Origin: Physcomitrium patens
Taxonomy: Eukaryota > Streptophyta > Bryopsida > Funariales > Funariaceae
Assembly (NCBI RefSeq): GCF_000002425.4
Contig: NC_037270.1
Span: 7,324,098-7,388,097 of the forward strand
DNA: 64,000 nucleotides
Direction of reading: 5' to 3'
Part shown: in pieces, positions 1 to 10,738 of the stretch
How positions within the stretch are numbered: position 1 is the stretch's first letter
How the letters are laid out: each line of letters begins with the position of its first letter
Program-made: the position numbers and the translations under genes
The notes under the pieces: generated by a model
The model's input: the letters and a program-made list of their open reading frames with translations, nothing else
Database searches by the model: none
What the model was told of the DNA's origin: nothing

Positions 1-75
1 ATGAGCTTGTTCTATAGGGCCTTTATACCAATCATTTGGAATTTGTCGATAAATAACCATGTCATTTCCAACTGT
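1..75 (-). pseudogene. PR-RT spacer fragment of minus-strand gypsy gag-pol (B1)
   Basis: Read on the minus strand, these bases encode a stretch containing TVGN and then NDWYKG. It aligns with TVGE and SDWYRD in the protease-RT spacer of element A (about 24322-24378). It is the downstream continuation of the gag-protease remnant at 1891-5161 and was separated from it by the solo LTR at 76-1890. The rest of pol would lie left of the window. Homology is seen directly. No function can be given to the spacer itself. Confidence 0.7.
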
Positions 76-369
76 TGTCATAATACGTGAAGTCTTGCTT
101 GGAAATGCTTCAAGCACCTGGCTGTGGAAGGTAGAATGGAAATTGCAACAATAAAATCCAAACTATAATATAATAATAATTAAACTCTAATTAGATCCTA
201 ATAATATCAAGGAAGCTTTAATCAAATTCAAAAAAATCACAAAGAAATTTCAAAGAAACAATAAATTTTTTTAAAGAAATATTAGAATGATCACAAATAT
301 ATATCTCATACATTTCAATTCAATCTTAATTTAATCCTAGTTAAAATCCTATTGGACTTCATTTAAACT

Positions 370-820
370 TTAAGCCAAAACTAATTAAATCTTAAATCCT
401 AAACAAACTTTAATAAAATTCTAAACCCTAAATTAAACTCTAAATAAAATCTTAATTAAACTCTGAATCCTAAAGAAAATTCTAACCAAACTCCAAACCT
501 TAAACAAAATCCTAAACAAACTCTAAACCAAGCCCTAATCAAATCCTAAATCAAACCATAAACCTTAAATCAAATCCTAATTAAATCCTAAATCTTAAAT
601 CAAATCCTAACCAAACCCTAAAATAAATCCTAAACTCTAAATGACATCCTAACCAAACTCTAAATCCTAAACCAAATCCTAACCAATTCCTAAACCCTAA
701 ACTAAATCTTAATCTTAAACAAAATCCTAAATTCTAAATAAAATCCTAACCAAACTCTAAACTCTAAACCAAATCCTAACCAAATCCTAAATCCTAAACC
801 AAATCTTAACCAAATCCTAG
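370..820. repeat. Degenerate telomere-like array inside D LTR
   Basis: Irregular tandem units of about 7-13 bases built from CCCTAAA, TCCTAAA and TCTTAAA separated by CAAA or ATC. They lie inside the solo LTR, not at a chromosome end. The same array sits at the same relative place in the other D copy (60540-61135), so it is part of the LTR. The plant telomere unit is the heptamer CCCTAAA; here most units have decayed. Confidence 0.8.
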
Positions 821-1817
821 TAATTCTCACAATAGATTTAAACCTCAATAACTAATGAATGAACAGTTGATCTTAACTCAAATTTTATATGCTTTTTAAA
901 AACTAAGTTAAAAAAAAGCAAATTTTTTTTTAAAAGGATCGAAATTACCAAATAGGTGATAACCTCAAAAACGTACTCAGATATTGGTCGGCCTTCTTCT
1001 CAAACCTTAATGCCAATCTCCCAGAGCCAATATCTCTTCTTTTTACCATTTTATTGATCTAAAAATTCTCATATATATAGAAAAACAAGTCTAATATCCT
1101 TTCACATAAATTTCATTCCAATCCAACTAATAAATTGTAAGAAATCTTAAAAATCCTCACTAGATTTAAAATTCTATTTTTTAAAATCTTAACTCATTTA
1201 AACTTCAATAACCTTCAATTCAACCATTAGATCAAATTCAATTTCACAACACATATTGAAAACAACTATAATCATTAATTTACAAAATTTCACCTATAGA
1301 TCTATTATAAAACTCTTGAAATTATGCAAAACGTAAACTCTATTTTATTTCACAAAACCCAGGGCATCCAAAACAAAACTTGACTTTAAAAAGCTCTTAC
1401 AAAGTCAATAAAGATTTAAATTACCTAAAACCAATGCTTATTGAAACTCTATCTAGTCTCCTATCAAATCTCATACTCCAATCTGCCAAAGAGTTCCAAA
1501 GTCATCGTTGAGACTTGGTTTTGTGCCTTAGGGTCTGATTTCGACCTTGGTTCATAAGTGGCCTTCTCTGGATATCAACATCTAGTTTTTTTAAGTAATT
1601 TTTACTAGAATTTACTTTTAACTTCCTCCTAAAGATGTCTATATCATTTATTTTTCTAATCTATCTTATTTTGCCTTATTTTTGGCTCTACAAAGTAAGT
1701 AGAAGCTATTTTTTTCTAAAAAGGTAGCATTACTACTAAAAGTTTTACTATCTTCCTATCTTTTATTCATATTTTTTTACTTTTTCTTTTAACTTGGATC
1801 TTATTATAGAATTCTAT

Positions 1818-1847
1818 AATCTTATTATAGAATTCTATAATAAGATT
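1818..1847. repeat. 30-bp perfect palindrome
   Basis: Centred on GAATTC, the 30 bases equal their own reverse complement. A partial direct copy of one arm plus the centre lies immediately to the left (1801-1820). The structure sits near the right end of D copy 1 and has no counterpart in copy 2, so it arose after the two copies separated. Confidence 0.85.
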
Positions 1848-1890
1848 CATATTATCATCTTTTACCATATAGTCGTGTTATAACACGATA

Positions 1891-2870
1891 CCATAAGACG
1901 ACTAGAAGTTTGTTAATATTATAAAGATGGAGTAAGGTTGCCTTCTTCTATTAAGTCATCCAACTCATGAACTTGAGTGCTATCAAAGTTTAATCCAAAG
2001 GCATCTTTAATTTTTATATCATCTACCAAGGTTTCTAAATCCACTTCTATTTCATTGTTTTGTCAAGTGGCAAAACTATCTATGAAGTTAACACTTACAA
2101 CTTCATCTCTGCTTAAAGTAGGATGAGTTTTCAACTATTGGGTGAATTCTCCATCATCTTCTCAATCGTATAGTCTTGGGCTCATACAACTTAATGGGAT
2201 AGTTTAGAATATACTAGAATAAATCAATTCTTTTCTCCCTTAATTGACAAATCTCACTTTCTTTTTTTTTAATTCATTTTGTGGTTGTGGGTTGAGAATC
2301 TCATCTTCTGAAGAGTGAGATGAAGTTTTTTCCAACAATATTCTTTGGAATTTAATGAGGATTTTTGTGAGGTTTTTTAGCATATTATAAATAATACGAG
2401 ACTTTTTACTACCTCAATCAATCTTGGCACTTGCTACCTTTAACCATGGTCTATTTAGAAGCAATGAATATGAATTTTTGCTAGGATGCATGTGTATAAC
2501 ATGGAATGTGATAGAATACTCTTCACCTCCTATCATCATTCTAAAATCACTAATCTACCTCAAAGGAGTATCTTGGCTTTGATTAGCCATGTTAATCATA
2601 TAGGAAGAGGATCTTGTGATACTAATTCCTAATTTTTCTATAGTCTTTACTGGCATAATATTTAATCCACTACCTCCATCCATAATAGTATAAGATATGA
2701 TTTTATCCACTATGGACACTTCTAATTCAATTTCCTTCACATCTTGTGCCACTTGAATTGTTTTGATGTGGGCATTAACTTTTGCCTTAGACCTTTGGCG
2801 TCTCTTAATACATAAGTCTATTTTAAATACTTTTTTCATTATTGGAGAAACCTCCAATAATTGAGTAATA
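1891..2870 (-). pseudogene. Retroviral-type aspartic protease, decayed (B1)
   Basis: Minus-strand protease of an A-related Ty3/gypsy element. The active-site region reads MDGGSGLNIM (within 2555-2857), matching IDGGSGLNIM of element A. It is followed by the flap and alpha regions (HVIHMHPSKNS, then LLLNRPWL; A has LLLGRPWL). This enzyme would cleave the Gag-Pol polyprotein in virus-like particles. Beyond about 2340 the frame is broken by many stops, and the sequence becomes a poorly conserved spacer that runs into the solo LTR at 1890. The order gag, PR, spacer matches element A. The copy is dead. Confidence 0.75.
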
Positions 2871-3330
2871 GTTATATAAGCCTTAATTTTATTTAAGTCT
2901 TCTCATAAGTTATAAGACTCCCTTTGATTATTTTTTTTTAGAGGAATTGAAATACCACTTTCAGGTTCAAGGATCTTAAGACCTTCTCACTCTTCTGTAG
3001 AAAGAAATTCCTATATAAGGATTTTTTTTTTCTATTTTAGTTTTTTGAGTGGTGGTGGATTTTAAATTATGGGGTATTTTTCTTGATTTCTTCTCATTAT
3101 CCATTGCCTCTATTGTAACTTTGTTTAAATCAAAAAAGTGAGGAGAATCTTCTAAACTATCCTCACTATCTATTGAGATAGGAAAGAGAGGACTAGTATA
3201 CCTAGACCTTGTCATAACTGCTAAGGCTGACATATTAAGAAGTCCTTTATCCTTAGTAGGTGTTCTTTCATGAGAGATGTAATGGATGTGAAAAGACAAC
3301 GATTGGTCTCTAAGGATTTGAGAACCTTAT
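2871..3330 (-). pseudogene. Gag-protease linker, decayed (B1)
   Basis: An open stretch of 107 codons (2976-3299) corresponds to the acidic linker between gag zinc knuckles and protease in element A. Both have LAV.. followed by an acidic, serine-rich DSE run (B1 SIDSEDSLEDS; A EEDSDGSESEKL). No enzymatic motif is expected. It is in the frame of the gag C-terminal ORF but out of frame with the protease ORF, so at least one frameshift has occurred. Confidence 0.55.
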
Positions 3331-5161
3331 TCTTCAGTTGGTATTTCCAAATACCTTATATTTTTTGAATTTCTTCCCTCATTTTATTGGCCATATTGAG
3401 GTTGATCTACGTTTAATGAAATAAATCCTCTCTATATAGTTAAACCTAAGGAAAGATGTTGGGTTTGAAAGTTATTATTATAATCATAAAATAAGTTAAA
3501 AGATCTTAAGGTATTATCCAGATTTGGATTTTTTGCCCCCTTCAATTGATCTTGGACTTGCTATTGTTAACTTTCTTGTAAAAATTTTAAAAGAAACATC
3601 TTATCCGATTACCTACACTCATCTGTAAGATGGTTTCTCTCACAATTTTTACATACTACCCTATTTTCTATTCAACAATTCTTTGGCGGATGCTTTTTTT
3701 TGCAAAGGCGGTGCACCTCATATTATTATCATTTTAGGTTCTTAAAGCCTTTGATAGAATTTTCTTGAGGTTGGAATTGGAAATTGAAACTTTTCATATT
3801 ATGATTTTTATGAAGTAAAGCATACAATTGTGGCCTTCCTTGATTTTGTTGGTAGTTTTGTTAGTTTGAAAAAAATTGACTTATATGCCCTGATTGGTCG
3901 CATTGAGTATACCAAAGCCTTGAGGTGTGTCTATCGGATTCTATAGGAGGTGGGACTTGGTTTGGATTTTGACTCTTAATTAAAAAAGTTATTTTTTCTT
4001 GCATAGCCTTCATTTGTTGGACAAGTTCTTTTTGAAACCTCCCTTGGCTTTGAAGGACTTTATTCTTAAAGTCCTCCTTCCATCTATTCCTATCTTCTAG
4101 GTATATCAATTCAGGAAGGTTGGGAGGGAATCTAACCTCCAAAGGTGTTAGATAGTGGTACATAGGTTGAAATTAGGTTTCCTCAGTCCTATATGAATGC
4201 CATTGGAAATTTCTTATATTTTGAACATGTATTGGGATGAAGCTGGGTATTCTATGATCTTTTTTCTTCCACATTCATTCTTACTATTTATCAATATTTT
4301 CAATTATTTGAGCTAACTTTTGGCATTGTCTAAATTACGTAGTCTTTTCTAGAGGATTTTTTGAATTATTCCCTTACTATTAAATCCTTGAATAAAGAAA
4401 TAGATGAGGGTATCATCGGTGAAAAGAATTCCTACAAATTTGGTTACTATAAGCTCAAATCACCAAATGTATTCTATAATTTCTTCTCTCTTTCCTTGTC
4501 TCAAAGAAGAAAGGGCTGTGAAGGCGTTACTTTGTCCTACTTCTGGCCTGAAATTTTCTAAGAATGCTCTCATAAGCATGTCCCAGTTCTTAAAGGTTTC
4601 AAGGACATGGTTTCTATACCATTCATAAGCTCCATCCTTTAGGGTACTTGAAAACCATACTAGATAATAATCTGGATTGGTTATTAAATAGGTCATGAGA
4701 AGTTCTATGAATCTCTCCATGTGTGCCAATGGATCATTATTTCTAGTTCTTTTAAATATAGGGAGGTTGTAAGACATAGGAGTTGCTTGTAAATTCTTAG
4801 GGATTACTATTGGCAAGCTCCTTGATTGAACAAAGGGATTGATGGATAAAGGAGTAGGTGTAGATTCTCTTTTATATTCTATTAGAGGAGAAGGAGGTAT
4901 TGACCCTTCTCTCTCTTGATTTATCCTTAGAACTAAGTTAGGAGAATTAGGATTCAATCCTTTCTCTCTTACTTCCTTGCTCAAACTTGATTCAATTGGA
5001 TTTGATATAAAAATATCTTCTAATGTTGGAGGTGAGGATTTCTTGACCAATGATTGAATCTCTACTTGTTTGAGCTTTGATTTGTTTTTCTTTCCAAGAG
5101 ATTGAAGATTTCTTATAGGTGAAGATAGGTTGGGTTTTTTAGATCTAGTAGAACACTGCAT
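3331..5161 (-). pseudogene. Gag capsid and nucleocapsid, decayed (B1)
   Basis: The start codon at 5161 opens with MQCSTRSKKP, resembling the start of A gag (MFPKTRSQKP). The capsid part (4460-5161) has a DPLAHMERFIE..YYLVWFSSTL run, parallel to A's DPTLHMERYIE..YYLVWFPGTL. The downstream piece (3861-4163) holds a decayed zinc knuckle (WYTQCDQSGHISQF, A CTICGQNGHSSLQC). A second knuckle of the form C-x2-C-x3-H-x4-C is still legible near 3640-3670. Gag would form the particle and bind RNA. The two halves are in different frames, so there is at least one frameshift plus stops. It belongs to the same family as element A, in opposite orientation. Confidence 0.8.
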
Positions 5162-6224
5162 CTACATGACTATAGACATACCGTTCAACTTAGTGTGACT
5201 TTTAATCTATCCAATTCTCCAACAATTTAAATGTTTGGTTCTTCTACTTGCAACCTACTTAAGTACCTTCCGATAGGGAAGGGAAATAAAATAGAAAAAA
5301 CTAAAGGAAGAATACTTGCTAAAGTATCATTTCAAGCAAGACTATTTCTGACTTTAATTATTATATAAAATTACTGTTATATAGAAGTGGATCTAAGCAA
5401 ACTTAGTTGTGAAAAAAAATTCCATAGTGAGACGGCAAGGAGCTCAAGCTCTCTTTTTTTCTTGTTTTTTCTCAATAAGATAGTTAAAAAATTACCTACT
5501 ATAACAGTTAACAATATAAGTTATGTTATAAAAATAATTCTTTGCAAACAGTTCACACCACATTGAAGAAGAATTCACCTAGTTGTATCTCCAACCAACT
5601 TGTCACTTATTAACAAACTTCCAAAATACGTGACTTCTCTCCAAGCCAATCTCGAATTAAACATTCTAGGTAAGGATTTAAGGTTTAAGGATAATGGATT
5701 AAAGATTCTATCTACTTTCTCCTATTCACAACTACAAGAGAGATTGGAGACTTATTTCTCTTACGTCTTCTTCCTAGATTCTACCTTCCAACTCTTAGCT
5801 CCAACTCCTTGTATTCAAGAAATTTTCTAAAATTTCAAAGAAAGAATAATTGACAAGATTCAAGGAATTACTTATTTATAAGCTATTAATACTTTTTTTC
5901 TTCCTTCTTCTGTTCCTTCTCTTCAAATCACAATCTCAATTGTATTCCGCTTAAGGTAGTATTGTTCTCGTTGAATTCAAGCTTCAGTAGACCAAAGTAA
6001 TTGAACTAATAGAGGTGGATACAAACACAGGGAAAGACTGGTTATATGAATTGGATCTATTAGTGTCACAATTGACTATACTCTGGCTATCTGAAATCAA
6101 TTATCAAACTACAAAACACCGAGGCTTACTACTTCCATCTTAATCCAACCCATAATCCATTCTACAATTATCAATTTAATAATACTTCTCTCAATCACAA
6201 TTCTTCATAAGAAAATAATAAAAA
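5162..6224. other. Leader/LTR-like non-coding stretch
   Basis: No gene is supported here. By analogy with element A, the first 650 bases or so right of the B1 gag start should be its leader. The right part should belong to a family B LTR whose right end is 6538. I could not find a convincing primer-binding site or the LTR edge. A 76-codon plus-strand ORF at 5600-5830 has no recognisable features and is probably chance. Confidence 0.4.
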
Positions 6225-6538
6225 AAATAAAGAAATAGCACCAAGCTTATCTCGGCTAACGACTCTCTATTTGGCTCTCAGCTTATGACTCTTAGTCTGG
6301 CTCTTGGCTTACGACTCTCAGTCTGGCTCCCAGCTTACCTTTCCTCAACTTATTTATCCTACCAAAAGATGATCCGTTGGCCAGCGGATTTCAAAAGTTA
6401 TGACCCTTTGAATTCTTAACCATTTATTCCACTAACAACCTATTATTACTAATTAAATTATCTAATCATCAGTCTAATTCTCAAAGTTATCAATAACCAA
6501 CCAGTCTCTTAACATAAAGTTTATTTACCTATTTTACA
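6225..6538 (-). repeat. Family B LTR, right part (3' LTR of B2)
   Basis: Similar to 10387-10641 and 14895-15150: AGCACCAAG..TATCTCGGCT at its left part and a common right edge ending ..TTTACA. On the minus strand the LTR starts TGTAAAATAGG; the other copies start TGTAGAATAAG and TATAGAATAAG. A polypurine tract lies just outside (6541-6552), so this is the 3' LTR of the minus-strand pol at 6.7-10.4 kb. The LTR continues to the left; its left edge was not located. Confidence 0.6.
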
Positions 6539-6540
6539 TA

Positions 6541-6552
6541 GCCCCACTCCTA
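6541..6552 (-). other. Polypurine tract of B2
   Basis: Reads TAGGAGTGGGGC on the minus strand, two bases from the LTR edge. The same tract is found beside the LTR at 10644-10655. It is the expected plus-strand DNA primer site of an LTR retrotransposon. Confidence 0.65.
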
Positions 6553-6677
6553 ATTGTGTAGCGTCTTCGCAAACATTATTTAGCCTCAACTTATAAAGAC
6601 ATAATAGCATTGGCTTCTTTACTCAATGGCGTTGGCTTACCATCCTTTGAATTGGTGACCTTTTCTTCTACTACATC

Positions 6678-7007
6678 TTAATCATTTACCTCGATATTCG
6701 AGGGTTCTCCATCCAAATGTATTGTCAAATCTTCATTCAATAAATCCAATTCCCGTACCTGAGACTCACGTCGGGCAATTTGGTTGTCACGCTCCTCCAA
6801 CATCTTCTGCCATTCTTCTCTTGATTTCAAAGATATCTCCAAAGGTGTTATCGCTGAAACTGGCATATTGGTCTGCACTAAATTATTGGCCTCTTTTTCT
6901 AATGCAGCTAGTTTAGTCTACAGCATCACAACTTCTACATGCAATTGTTCTTGCCATTCCTTCCAATCGGTCTCCATCCTTACTATCTCAAACACCATGT
7001 TCGCCAT
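6678..7007 (-). pseudogene. Coiled-coil extra ORF after integrase (B2)
   Basis: A 109-codon minus-strand frame with one internal stop, starting MANMVFEIVRME and ending EPSNIEVND. It is rich in E, K, Q, R and L with heptad-like spacing (WQKMLEERDNQ, then VRELDLLNEDL), so a coiled coil is likely. It lies between the integrase GPY/F region and the polypurine tract, the same place as the much longer coiled-coil ORF of the nested B element (10734-12389). It is either a shortened relative or a deletion product. Function is unknown. Confidence 0.55.
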
Positions 7008-7126
7008 CTTCTCTTTAACTATGAAAGAAAACATGATGCTTATAAAGAGCCTTCTTTTTACTTCTTACTATGGTCCAATCAATTGAGTCGACTCCTCTCT
7101 TTTGTAAAAGAAAATCCATCCCGAGT

Positions 7127-8131
7127 TTATGTATAGTAAAGTTCAAGCCGATTGCCATTGATTTGTGTCGTAAATTTAGTACCCATAAAATCTTCCAATT
7201 GTATTGAACCATTTGGAAATCCTTCAATAACTCGATATGGTCCATGCCATTGAACATGAAATTTTCCTAAAATCTTTTTAAATCGATTATCATAAAGAAG
7301 TACCAAATTATTTGGCATAAAAGTCTTTGGTCTAAGCTTACTATCATAATAAGTCTTCCTTCATTTTTGTGTCGTTTCCATTATCATTAATGCATTGGCT
7401 CTAGTTTCATCTAATTTTTTCAATTCTTCTAAATGATGTCGTAATGAATCATGATCTCTCAATCTAATATCTATAGCAATTCGTAAACTTTGGACTTCCA
7501 ATTCAATAGGTAATATTGCTTCCTGGCCATAAATCAATTAGAAAGGGATAGTATTGGTAGTAATTTTATACGTAGTACGGTATGTCCATAAAGCTGCTAA
7601 TAACTTAGTGTCCCAATTTGTTCCCGCTCTTGAAATTATTTTTGTTAAGATTTTAAATAAAAATCCACTAGTCTTTTCCATTTGTCCATTGGCTCTGAGG
7701 TGATACGATGTAGTCTTACGATGTTTTATTTCATATTTAGCCATGAGTGCTTCAATTGTACTATTTATATAATGAATTTCATAACCACTAACTAATTCTC
7801 GTGGATAACCGAATCGTGTAATAATATTTTTATACAAAAAGATTGTTACTATATTTACACTATTGGTTTTCGTAGCTATAATTTCAGTCCATTTTGTTAC
7901 GTAATCCGTTGCTATCAATATATATCATTTTTGTCCATTTCTCGAGGCTGGTACAATTGGTCCCACAAAATCAATTCTCCATTTTTCAAAAGAAGCATGA
8001 GCTAGAATTGGTACCAATGGCATTGCTGAAGTTCCAATAGGTCGACCCATTCTCTCACATTGATCACAATGATTGTGTCGTATGGCATGATTTGCTATGT
8101 AGAAATACATTAGGTATCTAGCTGTAGAGAG
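7127..8131 (-). pseudogene. Integrase, decayed (B2)
   Basis: One minus-strand frame with stops. The zinc-binding domain keeps the C-x2-C pair (HCDQCERMG). The catalytic core reads WRIDFVGPI, then ATDYVTKW, then an NGQMEKT segment carrying the Glu of the DDE triad. The C-terminus has a clear GPY/F module (WHGPYRVIEG). The expected second-Asp segment reads VSGYEIH, where other families have VSDQGTH, so this catalytic residue appears lost through a G-to-A change. There is no chromodomain. Integrase would insert the cDNA into host chromatin. Upstream it is separated from RNase H by a non-coding block (8132-8690). Confidence 0.8.
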
Positions 8132-8690
8132 TGTAGCTTAAATCTTTATATGATTCTTGTCTTAGCTTCCAAAACTCCCTTAATTTTGTATAAAACTCCA
8201 AATATAATAAAATCTCTTCAAAACATATTTTTCTGGCGAAAGATTTTCTTGCTCCAAAATTTAGAAAATCATAACTATTGATCTAACTATTCAGTTTGTC
8301 TCAAATTTATAAGATAAGTAGAATTCACCCTTAACTTTTACCACAAAAAAACCAACTATAAGTTCACTTCCGATCTAAGAAATCCTAGCAGGCACTCTAA
8401 ACCCTAATTTATAAGCACCCCAAAAACTATTTTTCTTATATCTCAAAAATCCAAACTCCAAATGTCATAAAATTTATGCACATGAAATTCAAGTTCCGTG
8501 AAATTATTCAAGTTTACTTACATGTAATTACACATTCCGTGAAATTTTGAACCAAAACCTTATCAAATTGCTCAAGATATAGCTCAAGAAACAAACACTA
8601 GTAAATCGGTTTACTTACTACCCTTAGATTGCATGTGCTGACTTCAAAATCCAATAACTCCTTCATGCCAACTTGAAATCCAGTAAGCAA
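8132..8690. mobile_element. Non-coding block inserted between RNase H and integrase of B2
   Basis: Pol coding can be followed on both sides but not through this stretch of about 560 bases. Its left edge TGTAGCTTAAATC resembles the minus-strand edge of A-type LTRs (TGTGAGCTAAAATC), so it may be a decayed or shortened solo LTR. The right edge and a target duplication were not found. There are no ORFs of note. Confidence 0.4.
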
Positions 8691-10382
8691 TCTTTGTATA
8701 AGGTACACATTTTAATATAAAGTGTTGTTTAAGCTTTTCATTAAAATTAAGTGAAAAGGTTTGAAATGTCAAATATTGAATTATTTCACTATACTTCAAA
8801 GTAATTACATCTATTGTAAATAATTCTACATCAGGTAGTGCATCATTAATAGGTTAATTACCCAGTATATTGGATAATCGAGATAAATAGTCCGCATTAG
8901 AATGTGATTTCTTTGGTCTTATCTGAATAATAAAGTCAAATTTTTGCAAGAGTAGAACCCATTGTGCAATATGACCACTCAATTGAGGCTTATTAATCAT
9001 ATATTTTAAAGCATCATGGTCGACATGGAAAACAAATTTATAACCAAGAAGATAATGTCGAAACTTTTATACAGAATAAATCATTCCCAATGCTTCTCGT
9101 TCGGTTGCTGTATAATTTCTTTCAGTTGCTACTAATTTATGACTTGCATAATAAATAGGATGATCACAACCTTGATCATCTTTCTGGCTTAGCATAGATC
9201 CAGTCATAACATTAGATGCATCTACATAAACTTGGAATGGTTTTGTCCAACAAGGTGCCACCAATATTGGTGCTGAAACCAGTTTCTGTTTCAATATTTT
9301 GAATGCAATTGTACATTTCTTTGTGCAAAATAGACTGGTCCCATCGATTGGTGGTTTCTTCAAGAGATTTGTGAAGGAAAGGCATATAACTACGAATAGA
9401 TAGATAAATCGCCGATAATAATCGACATGGCTGACAAATACTCGAACACCCGTAACAGTGTCTGGTTGCTTTAATTCTACTATAATCTTTATTTTATCCG
9501 GATCTGTAGCAATGCCTGCCATCAAAACTGTATGATCCAATAGTTTACCAGAAGGCACACCAAATTGGTACTTTTTTGAATTTAATGAAATTCCATATTT
9601 GGTACATTGATTCAAATATTGACTTAGACATTCTAAATGCCTGACTCGCATACTAAATGTACAGAAATCATCTAAAAATATTTCCATTAAAATTTGTAGA
9701 TAATCTTGGAATGCTTGCATCATTATCCTTTGAAATGTAGCTGGTGCATTACAAAGCCCAAATGGCATAACCTTATAGGCAATGGTACTCCAATCCATAG
9801 TAAAAGTAGTTTTTAACTAGTCTTCTTTTGCAATCTTAACTTGATTATAACCGGAGAATCCATCAAGAAATGAATAACATTCATGTCCAGCGACGGCATC
9901 CAATATACTATCCATGAATGGTAAAAAAAAATAATCCTTCTTGGTAGCCGAATTTAATTTTTGGAAATATTGACAGATGCAAACTTTTCTATTCTTTTTT
10001 GATACCATAACAATTGGTGAAATCCATTCTCTGAAAGAAAATTGGATAGATAAATCCAACCTCCTAAAGTTTATCCAATTCTTCTTTTATCATAAGTGAG
10101 TATTTTGGATTAAATTGATGTTATCTTTGGTGTACTAGTATAGCATTCTCCTCCAATATAATTCGATGGTGATAAACTTCAGCTGGAATTCCTTTCAAAT
10201 CTACAGACGACCGTACGAAAGTAATTTTATGCGTTAAAAAATAATCCACCAAAATTTCTTTCTCCTTGCCTTTTATATCATCATAAATCTAAATGATTTA
10301 GGAAGCCTCTCATATACCTAAATTAATTGGTTGACATCGTGGAATTTCAGGAGTCCTTGGACTGATGTTCTACTCAATTTTT
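8691..10382 (-). pseudogene. Reverse transcriptase-RNase H, decayed (B2)
   Basis: A minus-strand pol frame with stops. Upstream palm motifs are WISPIVMVSKKN and SFLDGFSGYNQV, then MPFGLCNAPATFQR and the catalytic FLDDF (YxDD box with F, typical of the Athila/Tat branch). RNase H follows with VYVDASN and NYTATEREALGM. Its C-terminal part ends with NADYLSRLSN near 8860, and a connection segment runs to about 8690. The frame from 10059 to 9067 is continuous apart from a stop near 9816. N-terminally it stops at 10382, where the nested B element begins, and no protease is present on the other side. The enzyme would copy element RNA to cDNA. Confidence 0.85.
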
Positions 10383-10386
10383 AGAT

Positions 10387-10641
10387 GATTTCAAGAAAAC
10401 TAAGAAGAAGGGATATCACCAAACTTATCTTGGCTCAGTACTATCGTAGTCTAGCATTTTCTTCCTCTCTCCCATCCTCCTTATACTACCCCGAGATACC
10501 AATTCCTATACTATGGATGATAACTACTTTTCCTGACTATTCATCCATTTTATCTACTAAACCACCTTTTCAACAATTATCTATCCCCGTTTTCACTATA
10601 CACTAGATATCTACATTTTGAAAATAACTACTTATTCTACA
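10387..10641 (-). repeat. 3' LTR of B3, shortened
   Basis: Almost collinear with 14895-15150 (AAACTAAGAAGAAGGGATA near the left, CTTATTCTACA at the right edge). On the minus strand it begins TGTAGAATAAG. About 480 bases present in the 5' LTR are missing at the left, so the LTR carries a deletion. Confidence 0.75.
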
Positions 10642-10643
10642 TA

Positions 10644-10655
10644 GCCCCACTCCTA
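10644..10655 (-). other. Polypurine tract of B3
   Basis: Minus-strand TAGGAGTGGGGC, identical to the B2 tract and placed two bases from the LTR edge. Confidence 0.65.
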
Positions 10656-10704
10656 ACTGTGTAGTGTCTCCGCAAACATAGTATTGATAAACAAAAACCA
10701 ATCC

Positions 10705-10707
<3 letters not shown>

Positions 10708-10735
<28 letters not shown>
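10708..10735. repeat. T28 homopolymer (A28 after the extra ORF stop)
   Basis: Twenty-eight consecutive T on the plus strand. On the coding strand of the extra ORF this is an A-run that begins within its TAA stop codon. The related B2 element has no such run at this point. It may be slippage, or a trace of a polyadenylated transcript copied into the element. Confidence 0.85.

Positions 10736-10738
<3 letters not shown>

Larger units (their letters stand above)
76..1890 (+). mobile_element. Solo LTR, family D, copy 1
   Basis: About 1.8 kb that aligns along its length with 60251-62171. It starts TGTCATAATA and ends near AACACGATA, against TGTCGTAATG and ATCACGAC in the other copy. No coding sequence or second LTR is attached, so it is most simply a solo LTR inserted into the minus-strand element B1: PR-RT spacer coding is found on both sides. 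Flanks ACTGT and ACCAT match at three of five bases, differing only by transitions, which is a weak trace of a target duplication. The right end is uncertain by a few bases. Transcription direction is unknown; the strand only states that it is parallel to copy 2. Confidence 0.75.

Noticed and set aside
370-820. True telomere or subtelomere
   Set aside because: The array is degenerate, internal to an LTR, and repeated at the same LTR position at 60540-61135.
5600-5830. 76-codon plus-strand ORF
   Set aside because: No motif, non-coding context (leader/LTR of minus-strand elements), and no second copy.
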